Source: Aeromicrobium fastidiosum (GTDB lineage: Bacteria > Actinomycetota > Actinomycetes > Propionibacteriales > Nocardioidaceae). From it: 64,000 nt of DNA. Each line of letters opens with the position of its first letter. The stretch's first letter is position 1. Below the pieces are notes generated by a model that worked only from the letters and a program-made list of their open reading frames with translations, did not search any database and had not been told where the DNA came from. The position numbers were made by a program, and so were the translations under genes. Positions 18,115 to 27,040 of this stretch are shown here, piece after piece. The stretch spans positions 3,348,001 to 3,412,000 of the forward strand of contig NZ_JAGIOG010000001.1 in the NCBI RefSeq assembly GCF_017876595.1. The letters run 5' to 3'.

Positions 18115-19323
18115 ATGCTGAAGACCTACGCGAACGTCCTGTCCCACCCCGGATCGGCGCTGTTCTCGTTCACGGCCCTGTGGTCGCGGCTCCCCCTGTC
18201 GATGGCGGGCCTCGGCATCGTCCTGCTCATCAACGAGCGCACCGGGTCGTTCACCCAGGCGGGCGTGCTGTCCGCGGCGTACGTGCTCTCGGCGGCGGCG
18301 TTCGGCCCCTGGCAGGGACGTCTGGCCGACCGGTTCGGGCAGGCCCCGGTGCTGTGGGTCGTCGGTGCGACGTACGCGCTGGGCGTCGCCGCGTTCCTGC
18401 TCGTGGTCGACGCCGGATGGTCGGCCCCCTGGCCGCAGCTCTGCGCCGTCCTCGCTGGCCTGTCGACGCCGCAGACGGGCAGCATGGTGCGGGCCAGGTG
18501 GAGCCACGCGATCCACGATCGCGCCGAGCTCAACACGGCCTTCTCGATCGAGGCGGTCATCGACGAGGTCGTCTTCATCGTCGGACCGGTGCTGGTGACG
18601 TTCCTCACCTTCCAGGTCGCCGACGTCTCGGGCCTCGTCTTCGCCGGCGCGGCCGCGATGCTGGGCAGCTGGGCCCTGGCCCTTCAGCGCGGCACCGCGC
18701 CACCGGCCGGCGGGCAACGCGCCAGCTCGGGACCGACCATCAACTGGCCCGGGCTGTGGCCACTCGTCGCGGTGTCGGTCGCTCTCGGCGTCATCTTCGG
18801 ATCGGCCGAGGTCATCATCGCGGCGTTCACCGAGGAGCAGGGCCGCAAGGGTGCCGCCGGCATCGTGCTGGCGGTGTGGGCCGCGGGCAGCCTCGTGGCC
18901 GGCGTGGCGGTCGGCGCCCTGCCGCAGGCCGCCGATCCGCTGCGCCGCGTGCGCGCATCGATCCTCGTGCTGGGCGTGCTGTTCGCCCCCATGGCGCTGC
19001 TGTCGAGCATCCCGCTGCTCGCGATCGCGATGTTCCTGGGCGGCTTCATGATCTCGCCGACGCTCATCGCGCTGGTGCAGCTCGTCGAGCGCACGGTGCC
19101 CCCGTCGCGCCTCACCGAAGCCCTCACGTGGACGACGACCGGCATGGCGGTGGGCGTCGCCCCGGGGGCAGCCGTCGTCGGCGCGGTCATCGACGGGCAC
19201 GGCGCGTCAGCCGGGTTCCTGGTGCCGCTCGCGGCCGGGCTCATGGGCGCGATCGTGGCGTGGACCGCCCCGGCAGCGGACACTTCCGGCGGGATGGTCA
19301 CGGCACCTCCCCAGAGTCATTAA
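18115..19323 (+). CDS. MFS transporter
   Basis: A 402-residue major facilitator with about twelve membrane segments. The loop 2-3 signature appears as [11 protein letters not shown]. Residues [19 protein letters not shown] after TM4 are typical of an actinobacterial MFS subgroup. ATG 18115 is preceded by GGGAGGG. It is divergent from cpfC with only 64 bp between starts, and 12 bp upstream of putA. The substrate is unknown; adjacency to ferrochelatase is suggestive but not evidence of porphyrin export. Confidence 0.85.
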   Translation: MLKTYANVLSHPGSALFSFTALWSRLPLSMAGLGIVLLINERTGSFTQAGVLSAAYVLSAAAFGPWQGRLADRFGQAPVLWVVGATYALGVAAFLLVVDAGWSAPWPQLCAVLAGLSTPQTGSMVRARWSHAIHDRAELNTAFSIEAVIDEVVFIVGPVLVTFLTFQVADVSGLVFAGAAAMLGSWALALQRGTAPPAGGQRASSGPTINWPGLWPLVAVSVALGVIFGSAEVIIAAFTEEQGRKGAAGIVLAVWAAGSLVAGVAVGALPQAADPLRRVRASILVLGVLFAPMALLSSIPLLAIAMFLGGFMISPTLIALVQLVERTVPPSRLTEALTWTTTGMAVGVAPGAAVVGAVIDGHGASAGFLVPLAAGLMGAIVAWTAPAADTSGGMVTAPPQSH

Positions 19324-19335
19324 GGTTGGGGCACG

Positions 19336-22300
19336 ATGACCGAACTCACACTGGCCGAACGCAGCGTTGAGCTCGTCCGCGCATGGACCGAGGCCAAGCG
19401 CCCGCGACGCCGCACCGCCGCCGCCGCGACCCGACTGGCCACCCTGCTCAAAGACCCCCAGGGGCTGGAGTTCACGATCGGCTTCGTCGACCGCGTCGTC
19501 CGTCCTGACGATCACCAGGTCGCCGCTCGCAACCTGCGCCGGCTCGCGGGCGACCTGCCCGCCTTCCTGCCGCTGACCCAGAAGCTGCTGCTCCGTCTGG
19601 GCGCTCTCGTGTCGTTCCTGCTGCCCGCGCTCGTCGTGGGCGTCGCCCGGGCCACGCTGCGCCGCATGGTCGGGCACCTCGTCGTCGACGCCCGGCCGCA
19701 GCAGCTGGGTCGCGCGATCTCCAAGCTGCGCTCGCGCGGCGACCGGCTCAACCTCAACCTGCTCGGCGAGGCCGTGCTGGGCGACGGCGAGGCCGAGCGT
19801 CGCCGCGATGGCACCTTGGCGCTGATCGAGCGCGACGACGTCGACTACGTGTCGGTCAAGGTCTCCTCGGTCGCCAGCCAGCTGTCGATGTGGGCCTTCG
19901 ACGAGTCGGTCGAACGGGTCGTCAAGCAGCTGACGCCGCTGTACGAGCGCGCCGCCAGCGGTGAGCCGACCTTCATCAACCTCGACATGGAGGAGTACAA
20001 GGATCTCGACCTGACGGTCGCGGTCTTCACGACGATCCTCGAGTCGTTCCCCGATCTCGAGGCCGGCATCGTCCTGCAGGCCTACCTGCCCGACGCCCTG
20101 GGCGCCATGCAGGAGCTGCAGGCGTGGGCGACCGATCGACGCGCTGCCGGCGGAGCCCCCGTCAAGGTGCGTCTCGTCAAGGGAGCCAATCTGGCGATGG
20201 AGCGGGTCGACGCCACGATGCACGGCTGGCCGCTCGCGACGTGGGGCACCAAGCGTGAGACCGACACCAACTACAAGCGTGTCCTGCAGTGGGCGCTGAC
20301 CCCCGAGCGCGTCGACGCCGTGCGCATCGGTGTCGCGGGCCAGAACCTCTTCGACGTCGCGTACGCGTGGCTCCTGGCCGGCGACCGCGACGTCCGCCAC
20401 GCGGTCGACTTCGAGATGCTCCTCGGGATGGACACCGGCCCCGTCGACGCCGTGCGGGGCGACATCGGGCAGCTGTTGCTCTACACGCCGGTCGTGAGCC
20501 CTGCAGAGTTCGACGTGGCCATCTCGTACCTCGTGCGCCGGCTCGAGGAGAACGCCAGCAGCGACAACTTCATGTCGGCGGCGTTCGAGCTGTCGACCGA
20601 TCCGTCCCTGCACAGCCGCGAGACCCAGCGCTTCCTCGAGTCGGTCGCCGCGCTCGACACGTCGGTTCCCGTCCCGCACCGCCGTCAGGACCGCCTGACC
20701 GAGGTGTCGACCCCCTCGACGGGCACGTTCGCCAACACCCCCGACACCGATCCGTCCACCGAGGCCAACCGCGAGTGGGCTCGGCTCGCGCTCGCCCGCG
20801 CGTCGTACACCCAGGTGGGTGCCGAGACCGTCCGCATCGGCTCGGTGCCGGGCCCCGCATCCCTCGAGACGATCATCCACGACACACGCGACGCAGCGGC
20901 GCTGTGGCAGGCGCGGGGTTCGGACGTCCGCGCCTGGATCCTGCACCAGGCCGCCAGCGCCCTGGGTGCCCGCCGCGGCGACCTCGTGTCCGTCATGGCG
21001 GCCGAGGCCGGCAAGACCGTCGCGGAGGCCGATGTCGAGGTCAGCGAGGCCGTCGACTTCGCCAACTACTACGCCGAGGCCGCACGCCGACTCGACGCCG
21101 TCGACGGCGCCACGTTCGTCCCCGACCGGCTGACGGTCGTGACTCCCCCGTGGAACTTCCCGGTCGCGATCCCCGCCGGATCGGTGCTCGCGGCCCTCGC
21201 GGTCGGCAGCGGTGTCATCATCAAGGCGGCGCCGCAGACGCGGCGCTGCGCCGCGGTCATGGTCGAGGCCCTCTGGCAGGCCGGCGTGCCGCGCGACGTG
21301 CTCCGGTTCGTCACGATCGACGAGGGACCGCTCAGCAAGGCCCTCATCGCCCACTCGGCGGTCGACCGGGTCATCCTCACCGGCGGCTGGGAGACGGCGC
21401 AGCTGTTCCGCTCGTGGCGTCCCGACCTGCCACTGCTGGCCGAGACGAGCGGCAAGAACGCCATCGTCATCACGCCCAGCGCCGACATCGACCTCGCCGT
21501 CGCCGACCTGGTCAAGAGCGCGTTCGGCCACGCGGGGCAGAAGTGCTCCGCGGCGAGCCTGGCCATCGTCGTCGGGTCGGTCGCCGACTCCGAGCGGTTC
21601 CACCGCCAGCTCGTCGACGCCGTGGCGTCGCTCAAGGTCGGGCACCCCGACGACCCGCAGGTGTCGATGGGACCGGTCATCGAACCGCCCCGCGGCAAGC
21701 TGCTGCAGGGCCTCACCGAGCTCGGCACCGGCGAGACGTGGCTGCTCGAGCCACGACAGCTCGGGGCCGACAGCCGGGTGTGGACGCCCGGCATCCGCGC
21801 AGGTGTCATGCCGGGCAGCACGTTCCACACGACCGAGTACTTCGGACCCGTGCTGGGCATCATGCACGCCAGCGACCTCGCCGAGGCCATCGCGTGGCAG
21901 AACGCGACCGACTACGGTCTCACGGCGGGCATCCACTCGCTCGACGCCGACGAGGTCAACACCTGGCTCGACACGGTCGAGGCCGGCAACCTCTACGTCA
22001 ACCGCGGCATCACGGGGGCCATCGTGCAGCGGCAGCCGTTCGGCGGCTGGAAGCGCTCGTCGGTGGGCACGACCGCCAAGGCCGGCGGCCCCAACTACCT
22101 GACGCACCTCGGCACGTGGCAGCCCCGACCGCTGCGTGCGACGAGCGATTCCCCGACGTTGTCGGCCGCGGTCACCGCGATCCTCGACGCCGCCGCACCG
22201 CATCTCACCCCCGTCGAGAACAAGCGCCTGCTCGCCGCGGCCCAGTCCGACCACGTCGCGTGGACCCGCGAGTACGGCGTCGCCAAGGACGTGTCCGGCC

Positions 22301-22725
22301 TCGGCGTCGAGCGCAACGTGTTCCGCTACGTCCCCGTGCCGGTCACGATCCGCTCCGACGGCTTCCTGGCCGAGCTGGTCCGCGTCCTGCTGGCCGCCGC
22401 GCGCACCGGGGCACCGGTCACCGTCAGCAGCCCCTCTCCCCTGCCCGTGGGCCTCGTGGCCCACGCCCGGGTCGAGACGCACCAGCAGTGGACGGCCCAC
22501 GTCACCGAGGCCCGGCCCCCGCGGGTGCGACTCCTCGGCGGCGACGCCCGCGCGCTGGCCGTCGCGGTCGACGGCGATCCCGATGTCGCGATCTACGCAG
22601 GTGCCGTCACGCCATCCGGCCGGGTCGAGGCGCTGCCGTTCCTGCAGGAGCAGTCGATCTCCATCACGAACCACCGGTTCGGCAACCACGACGTCGAGTT
22701 CGACCGTGTCCTGCCCCGGCGCTGA
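19336..22725 (+). CDS. putA: Bifunctional proline dehydrogenase / L-glutamate gamma-semialdehyde dehydrogenase
   Basis: A 1129-residue PutA that oxidises proline to glutamate in two channelled steps. The FAD-dependent PRODH barrel spans about 100-430, with FINLDMEEYKDLDLT and RLVKGANLAMERVDA. The aldehyde dehydrogenase domain spans about 490-960, with the general-base Glu near 703 (AETSGKNAIV, in place of the commoner ETGGKN) and catalytic Cys 737 in HAGQKCSAASLA. A C-terminal region of about 150 residues follows. There is no N-terminal ribbon-helix-helix DNA-binding domain, so it is not an autorepressor of the E. coli type. Confidence 0.95.
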   Translation: MTELTLAERSVELVRAWTEAKRPRRRTAAAATRLATLLKDPQGLEFTIGFVDRVVRPDDHQVAARNLRRLAGDLPAFLPLTQKLLLRLGALVSFLLPALVVGVARATLRRMVGHLVVDARPQQLGRAISKLRSRGDRLNLNLLGEAVLGDGEAERRRDGTLALIERDDVDYVSVKVSSVASQLSMWAFDESVERVVKQLTPLYERAASGEPTFINLDMEEYKDLDLTVAVFTTILESFPDLEAGIVLQAYLPDALGAMQELQAWATDRRAAGGAPVKVRLVKGANLAMERVDATMHGWPLATWGTKRETDTNYKRVLQWALTPERVDAVRIGVAGQNLFDVAYAWLLAGDRDVRHAVDFEMLLGMDTGPVDAVRGDIGQLLLYTPVVSPAEFDVAISYLVRRLEENASSDNFMSAAFELSTDPSLHSRETQRFLESVAALDTSVPVPHRRQDRLTEVSTPSTGTFANTPDTDPSTEANREWARLALARASYTQVGAETVRIGSVPGPASLETIIHDTRDAAALWQARGSDVRAWILHQAASALGARRGDLVSVMAAEAGKTVAEADVEVSEAVDFANYYAEAARRLDAVDGATFVPDRLTVVTPPWNFPVAIPAGSVLAALAVGSGVIIKAAPQTRRCAAVMVEALWQAGVPRDVLRFVTIDEGPLSKALIAHSAVDRVILTGGWETAQLFRSWRPDLPLLAETSGKNAIVITPSADIDLAVADLVKSAFGHAGQKCSAASLAIVVGSVADSERFHRQLVDAVASLKVGHPDDPQVSMGPVIEPPRGKLLQGLTELGTGETWLLEPRQLGADSRVWTPGIRAGVMPGSTFHTTEYFGPVLGIMHASDLAEAIAWQNATDYGLTAGIHSLDADEVNTWLDTVEAGNLYVNRGITGAIVQRQPFGGWKRSSVGTTAKAGGPNYLTHLGTWQPRPLRATSDSPTLSAAVTAILDAAAPHLTPVENKRLLAAAQSDHVAWTREYGVAKDVSGLGVERNVFRYVPVPVTIRSDGFLAELVRVLLAAARTGAPVTVSSPSPLPVGLVAHARVETHQQWTAHVTEARPPRVRLLGGDARALAVAVDGDPDVAIYAGAVTPSGRVEALPFLQEQSISITNHRFGNHDVEFDRVLPRR

Positions 22726-22836
22726 GCGTCCGCGGACGTCGGCGCGCCGCCCAGACCTGGCAGTCGACGCGCCTACGATGGAAGGACGGTCCAGGTGAAC
22801 GCCCACCCGGAGCCGCCACACGTCGGAGGCGATGGC

Positions 22837-23832
22837 ATGCGCGATCTCAGTCTCGTGGGATTGAGCGAGGACGGACGGTTCCTCGTCGCGCGCGACGTCA
22901 CCACCGGCCAGACGTACCGCGTACCCGCTGATCACCGCCTCTCTTCCCTGATCGGCACGCCGTCCCGCACGTCCACGCGCGACGGGAGCACCTCCGGCCA
23001 GATGGAGATCCGCATGCCCAGCTCACTCAGCCCCCGCGACATCCAGTCCCGCATCCGCCGCGGCGAGTCGCCGCAGTCGGTCGCCGACTCGGCCGGCGTG
23101 CCGGTCGCCCAGATCGACGGTTTCGCCGGACCCGTCCTCGCCGAGCGCGAGTTCATGTGCGAGCAGGCGCGCAAGACCACGATCCGTCGCAAGCACATCG
23201 GCGGTGCCGGCGTGCAGCTCGGCCTGCTCGTCTCCGAGAACATCGCCGCGAGCGGCGGGGTTCCCGAGGACGCCGTCTGGGACTCCTGGCGGCGCGAGGA
23301 CGGTCGCTGGACCGTGCTCGTCACACCGCACGACGCCGACGCCCCGGCGACGTTCCTGTTCGACGTCAAGAGCCGCTACGTGCTGCCGGCCGACGAGATG
23401 GCCCACGAGCTGGTCGGCGACGTCGCGCTGCCCGACTCGACCGACATGGCGATCGCCGACGCGGTGCGCTCGGGCGAACGTCCGGTCGACCTCGAGGACG
23501 AGGTCGTGGTCGAGGTCGCGGCTCCGTCCGTCCCCGAGGACGCCGCTTCGTCGGTCGAGATCCCCGACCCGATCGAGCCCATCGAGGAGGCGCTCCTCAC
23601 GGGTGTGTCGTCGCTCAAGGCGGCACGCGACCGCCGCGCCATGGGACAGCTCGCCCTCGGCGACGCCGAGCAGGCCGACGCCGAGCCCGTGGCCGAGGTC
23701 GAGCAGGACGACTTCGAGGACGGTCTCGAGACCAACGTCGCCGTCCCCGACACGATGGGTCCCCGCAAGAAGCGTCACGAGCGTCGTCGCGTCCCCAGCT
23801 GGGACGAGATCATGTTCGGCAAGGACGAGTGA
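22837..23832 (+). CDS. sepH: SepH, FtsZ-interacting cell-division protein
   Basis: A 331-residue protein. The N-terminus MRDLSLVGLSEDGRFLVARD is the conserved DUF3071 opening. Residues around SPRDIQSRIRRGESPQSVAD and SAGVPVAQIDGFAGPVLAER form the HTH-like motif needed for FtsZ assembly in Streptomyces SepH. The C-terminal half is acidic and low in complexity, ending RRRVPSWDEIMFGKDE, the conserved terminal motif. ATG 22837 has GGAGG at proper distance, and an earlier in-frame GTG lacks this. A -10-like TACGAT lies at 22774-22779. Confidence 0.93.
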   Translation: MRDLSLVGLSEDGRFLVARDVTTGQTYRVPADHRLSSLIGTPSRTSTRDGSTSGQMEIRMPSSLSPRDIQSRIRRGESPQSVADSAGVPVAQIDGFAGPVLAEREFMCEQARKTTIRRKHIGGAGVQLGLLVSENIAASGGVPEDAVWDSWRREDGRWTVLVTPHDADAPATFLFDVKSRYVLPADEMAHELVGDVALPDSTDMAIADAVRSGERPVDLEDEVVVEVAAPSVPEDAASSVEIPDPIEPIEEALLTGVSSLKAARDRRAMGQLALGDAEQADAEPVAEVEQDDFEDGLETNVAVPDTMGPRKKRHERRRVPSWDEIMFGKDE

Positions 23833-23967
23833 GCGCAGCGAGCGAGCTCCTTTCCAGGCTAGCGAAGCGTGAGCGTTCCGCGGCGAAGCCGCCGGCCTGC
23901 GAAGCCTGGTGAGGTGGCCGCCCAGCCTGGCCCACGGCCCACTTCAGACGATGACAAGATGTAGCCC
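23833..23967. repeat. Intergenic inverted repeats between sepH and tdk
   Basis: This 135-bp gap has a GCGGC-GAA-GCCGC hairpin (23880-23892) nested inside outer arms CCAGGCT (23854-23860) and AGCCTGG (23903-23909). A third CAGCCTGG lies nearby at 23923. It may terminate sepH transcription. There is no U-run. Confidence 0.5.
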
Positions 23968-24633
23968 GTGGCAGCACTGACGTTCTGGACCGGCACGATG
24001 GACGCCGGCAAGTCGACCCTCGCGCTGCAGACCAACCACAACCACGCCGCCCGTGGTCGCGCCGGCATCATCTTCGTCAGCAACGACCGCACCGGCACGG
24101 CCGTGCTGACAAGCCGGCTGGGCCTGTCGCACACGGCCGTCGAGGTCGACGACGACTTCGACTTCTGGACGTACGTCGTCGACAGCCTGACCCACGGCTC
24201 GAAGGTCGACTACCTGATCTGCGACGAGGCCCAGTTCTACTCCCCCGTGCAGGTCGAGCAGCTCGCGAAGATCGTCGACGAGCTGAGCATCGACGTCTTC
24301 TGCTTCGGCATCCTGACGGACTTCCGCACGCGACTGTTCCCGGGGGCGGCGCGCCTGGTCGAGCTGGCCGACCGTACCGAGGTGCTGCAGGTGCAGGCCC
24401 TGTGCTGGTGCGGTCAGCGGGCGACCCACAACGCCCGCACCGAGAACGGCGTCATGGTCACCGAGGGCGAGGTCGTCGTGGTCGGCGACGTCGAGGAGGC
24501 CGACTCCCCCGACGACCCGCCCGAGGTCGCCTACGAGGTGCTGTGCCGTCGGCACCACCGACAGGCGCTGACCGCTGCGCGGGCGCGGGCCACCGGCCGA
24601 CTGGCCGAGCCCGAGCTGCTCCCGTTCGACTGA
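23968..24633 (+). CDS. tdk: Thymidine kinase
   Basis: A 221-residue type II thymidine kinase phosphorylating thymidine for salvage. The P-loop is GTMDAGKST at 9-17; the Asp-Ala form is usual in actinobacteria. The Walker B segment DYLICDEAQFYS carries the catalytic Glu, GILTDFRTRLFPGA is the conserved lasso-adjacent region, and the zinc site is CWCG plus CRRHH. The start is GTG 23968. It is followed by a very long hairpin. Confidence 0.94.
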   Translation: MAALTFWTGTMDAGKSTLALQTNHNHAARGRAGIIFVSNDRTGTAVLTSRLGLSHTAVEVDDDFDFWTYVVDSLTHGSKVDYLICDEAQFYSPVQVEQLAKIVDELSIDVFCFGILTDFRTRLFPGAARLVELADRTEVLQVQALCWCGQRATHNARTENGVMVTEGEVVVVGDVEEADSPDDPPEVAYEVLCRRHHRQALTAARARATGRLAEPELLPFD

Positions 24634-24638
24634 GCCCA

Positions 24639-24709
24639 GCCCGCCTGGGCGGTGCGCTGGCGTCCACCGCCGCCGTCCGCGTGGACGCCAGCGCACCGCC
24701 CAAGCGGGC
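24639..24709. repeat. 29-bp inverted repeat after tdk (one mismatch), terminator-like
   Basis: Arms at 24639-24667 and 24681-24709 pair over 29 bp with a single mismatch and a 13-nt loop. The inner 21 bp, including GGTGCGCTGGCGTCCAC, are perfect. It begins 6 bp after the tdk stop. GC-rich and without a U-tract, it could stop transcription or be a member of an interspersed palindrome family. Confidence 0.75.
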
Positions 24710-24743
24710 GGAGTTGGTGCTGCAATGCCAGAGATTTCGGGAC

Positions 24744-24796
24744 TTTGTTCCCTGTTCGCGCTCGCTACTCTTGGGTAGAGTCGAACATACGTTCTA
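24744..24796 (+). promoter_or_regulatory. Promoter with LexA (SOS) box upstream of the DUF222-HNH gene
   Basis: TCGAACATACGTTCTA (24781-24796) matches the actinobacterial LexA box TCGAAC-N4-GTTCGA at 11 of 12 fixed positions. It lies 22 bp before the ATG. TTTGTT (24744) and TACTCT (24766) with 16-bp spacing are a plausible promoter whose start would fall at the LexA box. Mycobacterial 13E12-repeat (DUF222) genes are known LexA targets, which supports the call. Confidence 0.75.
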
Positions 24797-24818
24797 GTCG
24801 TCCATCCGGGGTTCGCGC

Positions 24819-26114
24819 ATGTTGATCGAGCAGTTGTCCAGCCTGACCGATGAGGTCGCTGCGCTCGAACCATGGACGTTGACCGGTGCTGAGGTCCGTG
24901 AGGTGATCGCGGCGGTGCAGACGACTCGCACCGCGTTGGACGCTGTCATGTCGCGCCTGGCCGGGTGTGCCGATGACATGGGGCTGCCGAAGGACGACGG
25001 TGCGACGTCGACGACAGCGTGGCTGGCGAGCTCGGCGAACATCACCAAGGGTGCTGCGTCCAAGCTGGTCGGGATGGCGAAGGTCACCGGCGAGCGTACT
25101 GAGGCCACCCGTGCCGCGTGGGCGTCCGGTCAGCTCAGCACTGAGCAGGCCTCGATCATCATGAAAGCCATCACCGCCTTGCCGGACTGGTGCGGCGACG
25201 TCGAGCGTGGTGACGCTGAAGCCCACCTCATCCAGCTCGCCTCAGAGCATGACTTGGATGGGTTGCAGCGACTGGCGAACCGGGTGCTCGAAGTCATCGA
25301 CCCCGACGGGTTCGACGAACACCTCGGCGAACAACTCCGCGCGCAGGAAGAACGGGCCCGTGCCCGCACCAGGTTCCAGATGGGCCGGCGTGGTGACGGC
25401 ACCACCCACGGGTCCTTCGTCGTGCCCGACACCGACGCCGACACCCTCAGAGCAGCGATCGAGGGGATCATCGCCCCACGCCGCAACCAGTTGGCTGCCG
25501 AATCGTTCGGGATGGGAGCCGACGACTGGGCCGGCCTGCCCCGCGACCAGAAGATGGGCCACGCCTTCACCGAGCTCATCAACCACCTACCCACCGACGC
25601 GCTACCTCTGGCCGGGGGTCTCGCGGCGACCGTCGCGGTGATGGTCGACGTCGACGACCTCCGCACCGGGCAAGGCACCGCGACCACCACGTCCGGCACC
25701 ACGATGTCAGCGACCAAAGCACAGAGGCTGGCCTGCAACGCCAACCTCGTCGCGATGTACCTCGACAGCGACAAACGAGTCATCGACCTCGGCACCACCC
25801 GCCGCCTCTACGACCGCCACCAGAGGCTCGTCCTGGCCACCCGCGACGGTGGTTGCGTCTTCCCCACGTGCGACCGCCCACCCTCTTGGTGCGAAGCACA
25901 CCACCTCAACTACTGGTCCGAGAACGGCCCCACCGACCTCGACAACGCCGCCCTCCTCTGCCACTACCACCACCACCTCGTCCACGAAGGCCAATGGACA
26001 GCACACATGGCCCCTGACGGCATCGTCGAACTCATCCCCCCAACCCGCATCGACCCCCACCAAAGACCACAACGCCACTCCCGCTTCACCACCCAACAAC
26101 CCCGCGCCGGATAG
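24819..26114 (+). CDS. DUF222 / HNH endonuclease-domain protein (13E12 repeat family)
   Basis: A 431-residue protein. DUF222 covers about residues 20-300. The C-terminal HNH nuclease domain is CVFPTCDRPPSWCEAHHLNY, then DLDNAALLCHYHHHLVHEGQ, with zinc cysteines and the HH/N/H catalytic set intact. The family is multicopy in actinobacteria and behaves like a mobile or damage-linked repeat element; its true role is unsettled. The upstream SOS box suggests induction by DNA damage. Codon use is less GC3-biased than in the flanking core genes, consistent with acquisition. Confidence 0.9.
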   Translation: MLIEQLSSLTDEVAALEPWTLTGAEVREVIAAVQTTRTALDAVMSRLAGCADDMGLPKDDGATSTTAWLASSANITKGAASKLVGMAKVTGERTEATRAAWASGQLSTEQASIIMKAITALPDWCGDVERGDAEAHLIQLASEHDLDGLQRLANRVLEVIDPDGFDEHLGEQLRAQEERARARTRFQMGRRGDGTTHGSFVVPDTDADTLRAAIEGIIAPRRNQLAAESFGMGADDWAGLPRDQKMGHAFTELINHLPTDALPLAGGLAATVAVMVDVDDLRTGQGTATTTSGTTMSATKAQRLACNANLVAMYLDSDKRVIDLGTTRRLYDRHQRLVLATRDGGCVFPTCDRPPSWCEAHHLNYWSENGPTDLDNAALLCHYHHHLVHEGQWTAHMAPDGIVELIPPTRIDPHQRPQRHSRFTTQQPRAG

Positions 26115-26147
26115 TTGCCGAGGAGCTCGCACTGCCATCATCGGTAC

Positions 26148-27020
26148 ATGTCACGCACCGTGGAGGACTACGCACGGGCAGTGCCGTTGGGTCCTGTCCT
26201 GGAGCCCGCACACCTCCGGCGCGTCGTGCATGTCGATATCCGAGATGTCACCAGCCGCGGGCCGCAGGTCGTCGCCACCATGCAGTGGAACCGATATCCG
26301 CACGAGGTGTCCCACGCGGTGCTGCCTGACGACGTGGCCGTGCAGGGCGGACACGTCCCGAACGAGGAGGCCACACTCGCTGAATGGGCCGCGGAAGTCG
26401 TCACTGACTTCGCGTGGGGTGCCGATCTGTCACTCACGTCGTCCCGCAGGACGAAAAACGGTCGGACGATCGAGCTGACCGCAACTGAGCCGGTCGACCC
26501 GCGATACGTGGGCAAGCACCTGCTGGGCTCAGCAGCACCGAGCGAGTGGCATGAAGTTGCCCGGTACGCCAACCCAGTCGTGCCGCCCCTGGTCGTCGAC
26601 CGCTGGAGGTCCGAGGGAACCCTTGTGTCCTGGCACTATGTGACCCTGCAGAACACACGCGTCCTCCCGGCCTACGGGCACGGTGCAAGCAGATGGGTGT
26701 CGGACGGTGTGGCCTCTGTCGATCTCATCAGCCTCCACCCCGACCTCCCCGAGACGTTCGGAGTCCTGACGGTCGCCGACCTCGTCCACAGAGCAGCGGC
26801 TGAAGGTGCCCACACGATCATGTGCACGGTTGACGTACCCGGCCTCGAGCTGCTCGGGTTCCGTCGGGACGGTGCAACCATGCAGATCGACAACCGGTTC
26901 CTCGACATCGACTACGACGCACTGTCGGCGTTCGTCCTTCGGACAGACACCTGGGTCCCGCCCACCCGTATCCGACAGGACATCATGCGCGCCAACAGAG
27001 CCACCTACTGTGCGGGCTAG
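26148..27020 (+). CDS. Hypothetical protein
   Basis: A 290-residue soluble protein starting MSRTVEDYARAVPLGPVLEP that I do not recognise. It has no signal peptide or membrane segment. Notable stretches are VVHVDIRDVTSRGPQVVATM, PPLVVDRWRSEGTLVSWHYV and IMCTVDVPGLELLGFRRDG; Asp and Trp are frequent. ATG 26148 has no clear ribosome binding site. It follows the DUF222-HNH gene by 33 bp in the same direction and may be co-expressed from the SOS promoter. It belongs to the same accessory patch, since the core order of tdk and the phosphatase resumes right after it. Confidence 0.6.
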   Translation: MSRTVEDYARAVPLGPVLEPAHLRRVVHVDIRDVTSRGPQVVATMQWNRYPHEVSHAVLPDDVAVQGGHVPNEEATLAEWAAEVVTDFAWGADLSLTSSRRTKNGRTIELTATEPVDPRYVGKHLLGSAAPSEWHEVARYANPVVPPLVVDRWRSEGTLVSWHYVTLQNTRVLPAYGHGASRWVSDGVASVDLISLHPDLPETFGVLTVADLVHRAAAEGAHTIMCTVDVPGLELLGFRRDGATMQIDNRFLDIDYDALSAFVLRTDTWVPPTRIRQDIMRANRATYCAG

Positions 27021-27040
27021 GTGCACTCGGACACTGAGGC

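Noticed and set aside
16189-19200. Single minus-strand open frame of about 1000 codons
   Set aside because: Only the last 268 codons code for the inositol monophosphatase. The rest is antisense to or out of frame with the ferrochelatase and MFS genes.
24819-26114. Interpreting the DUF222-HNH gene as a homing endonuclease within an intron
   Set aside because: It stands as an independent gene with its own promoter and does not interrupt any coding sequence.
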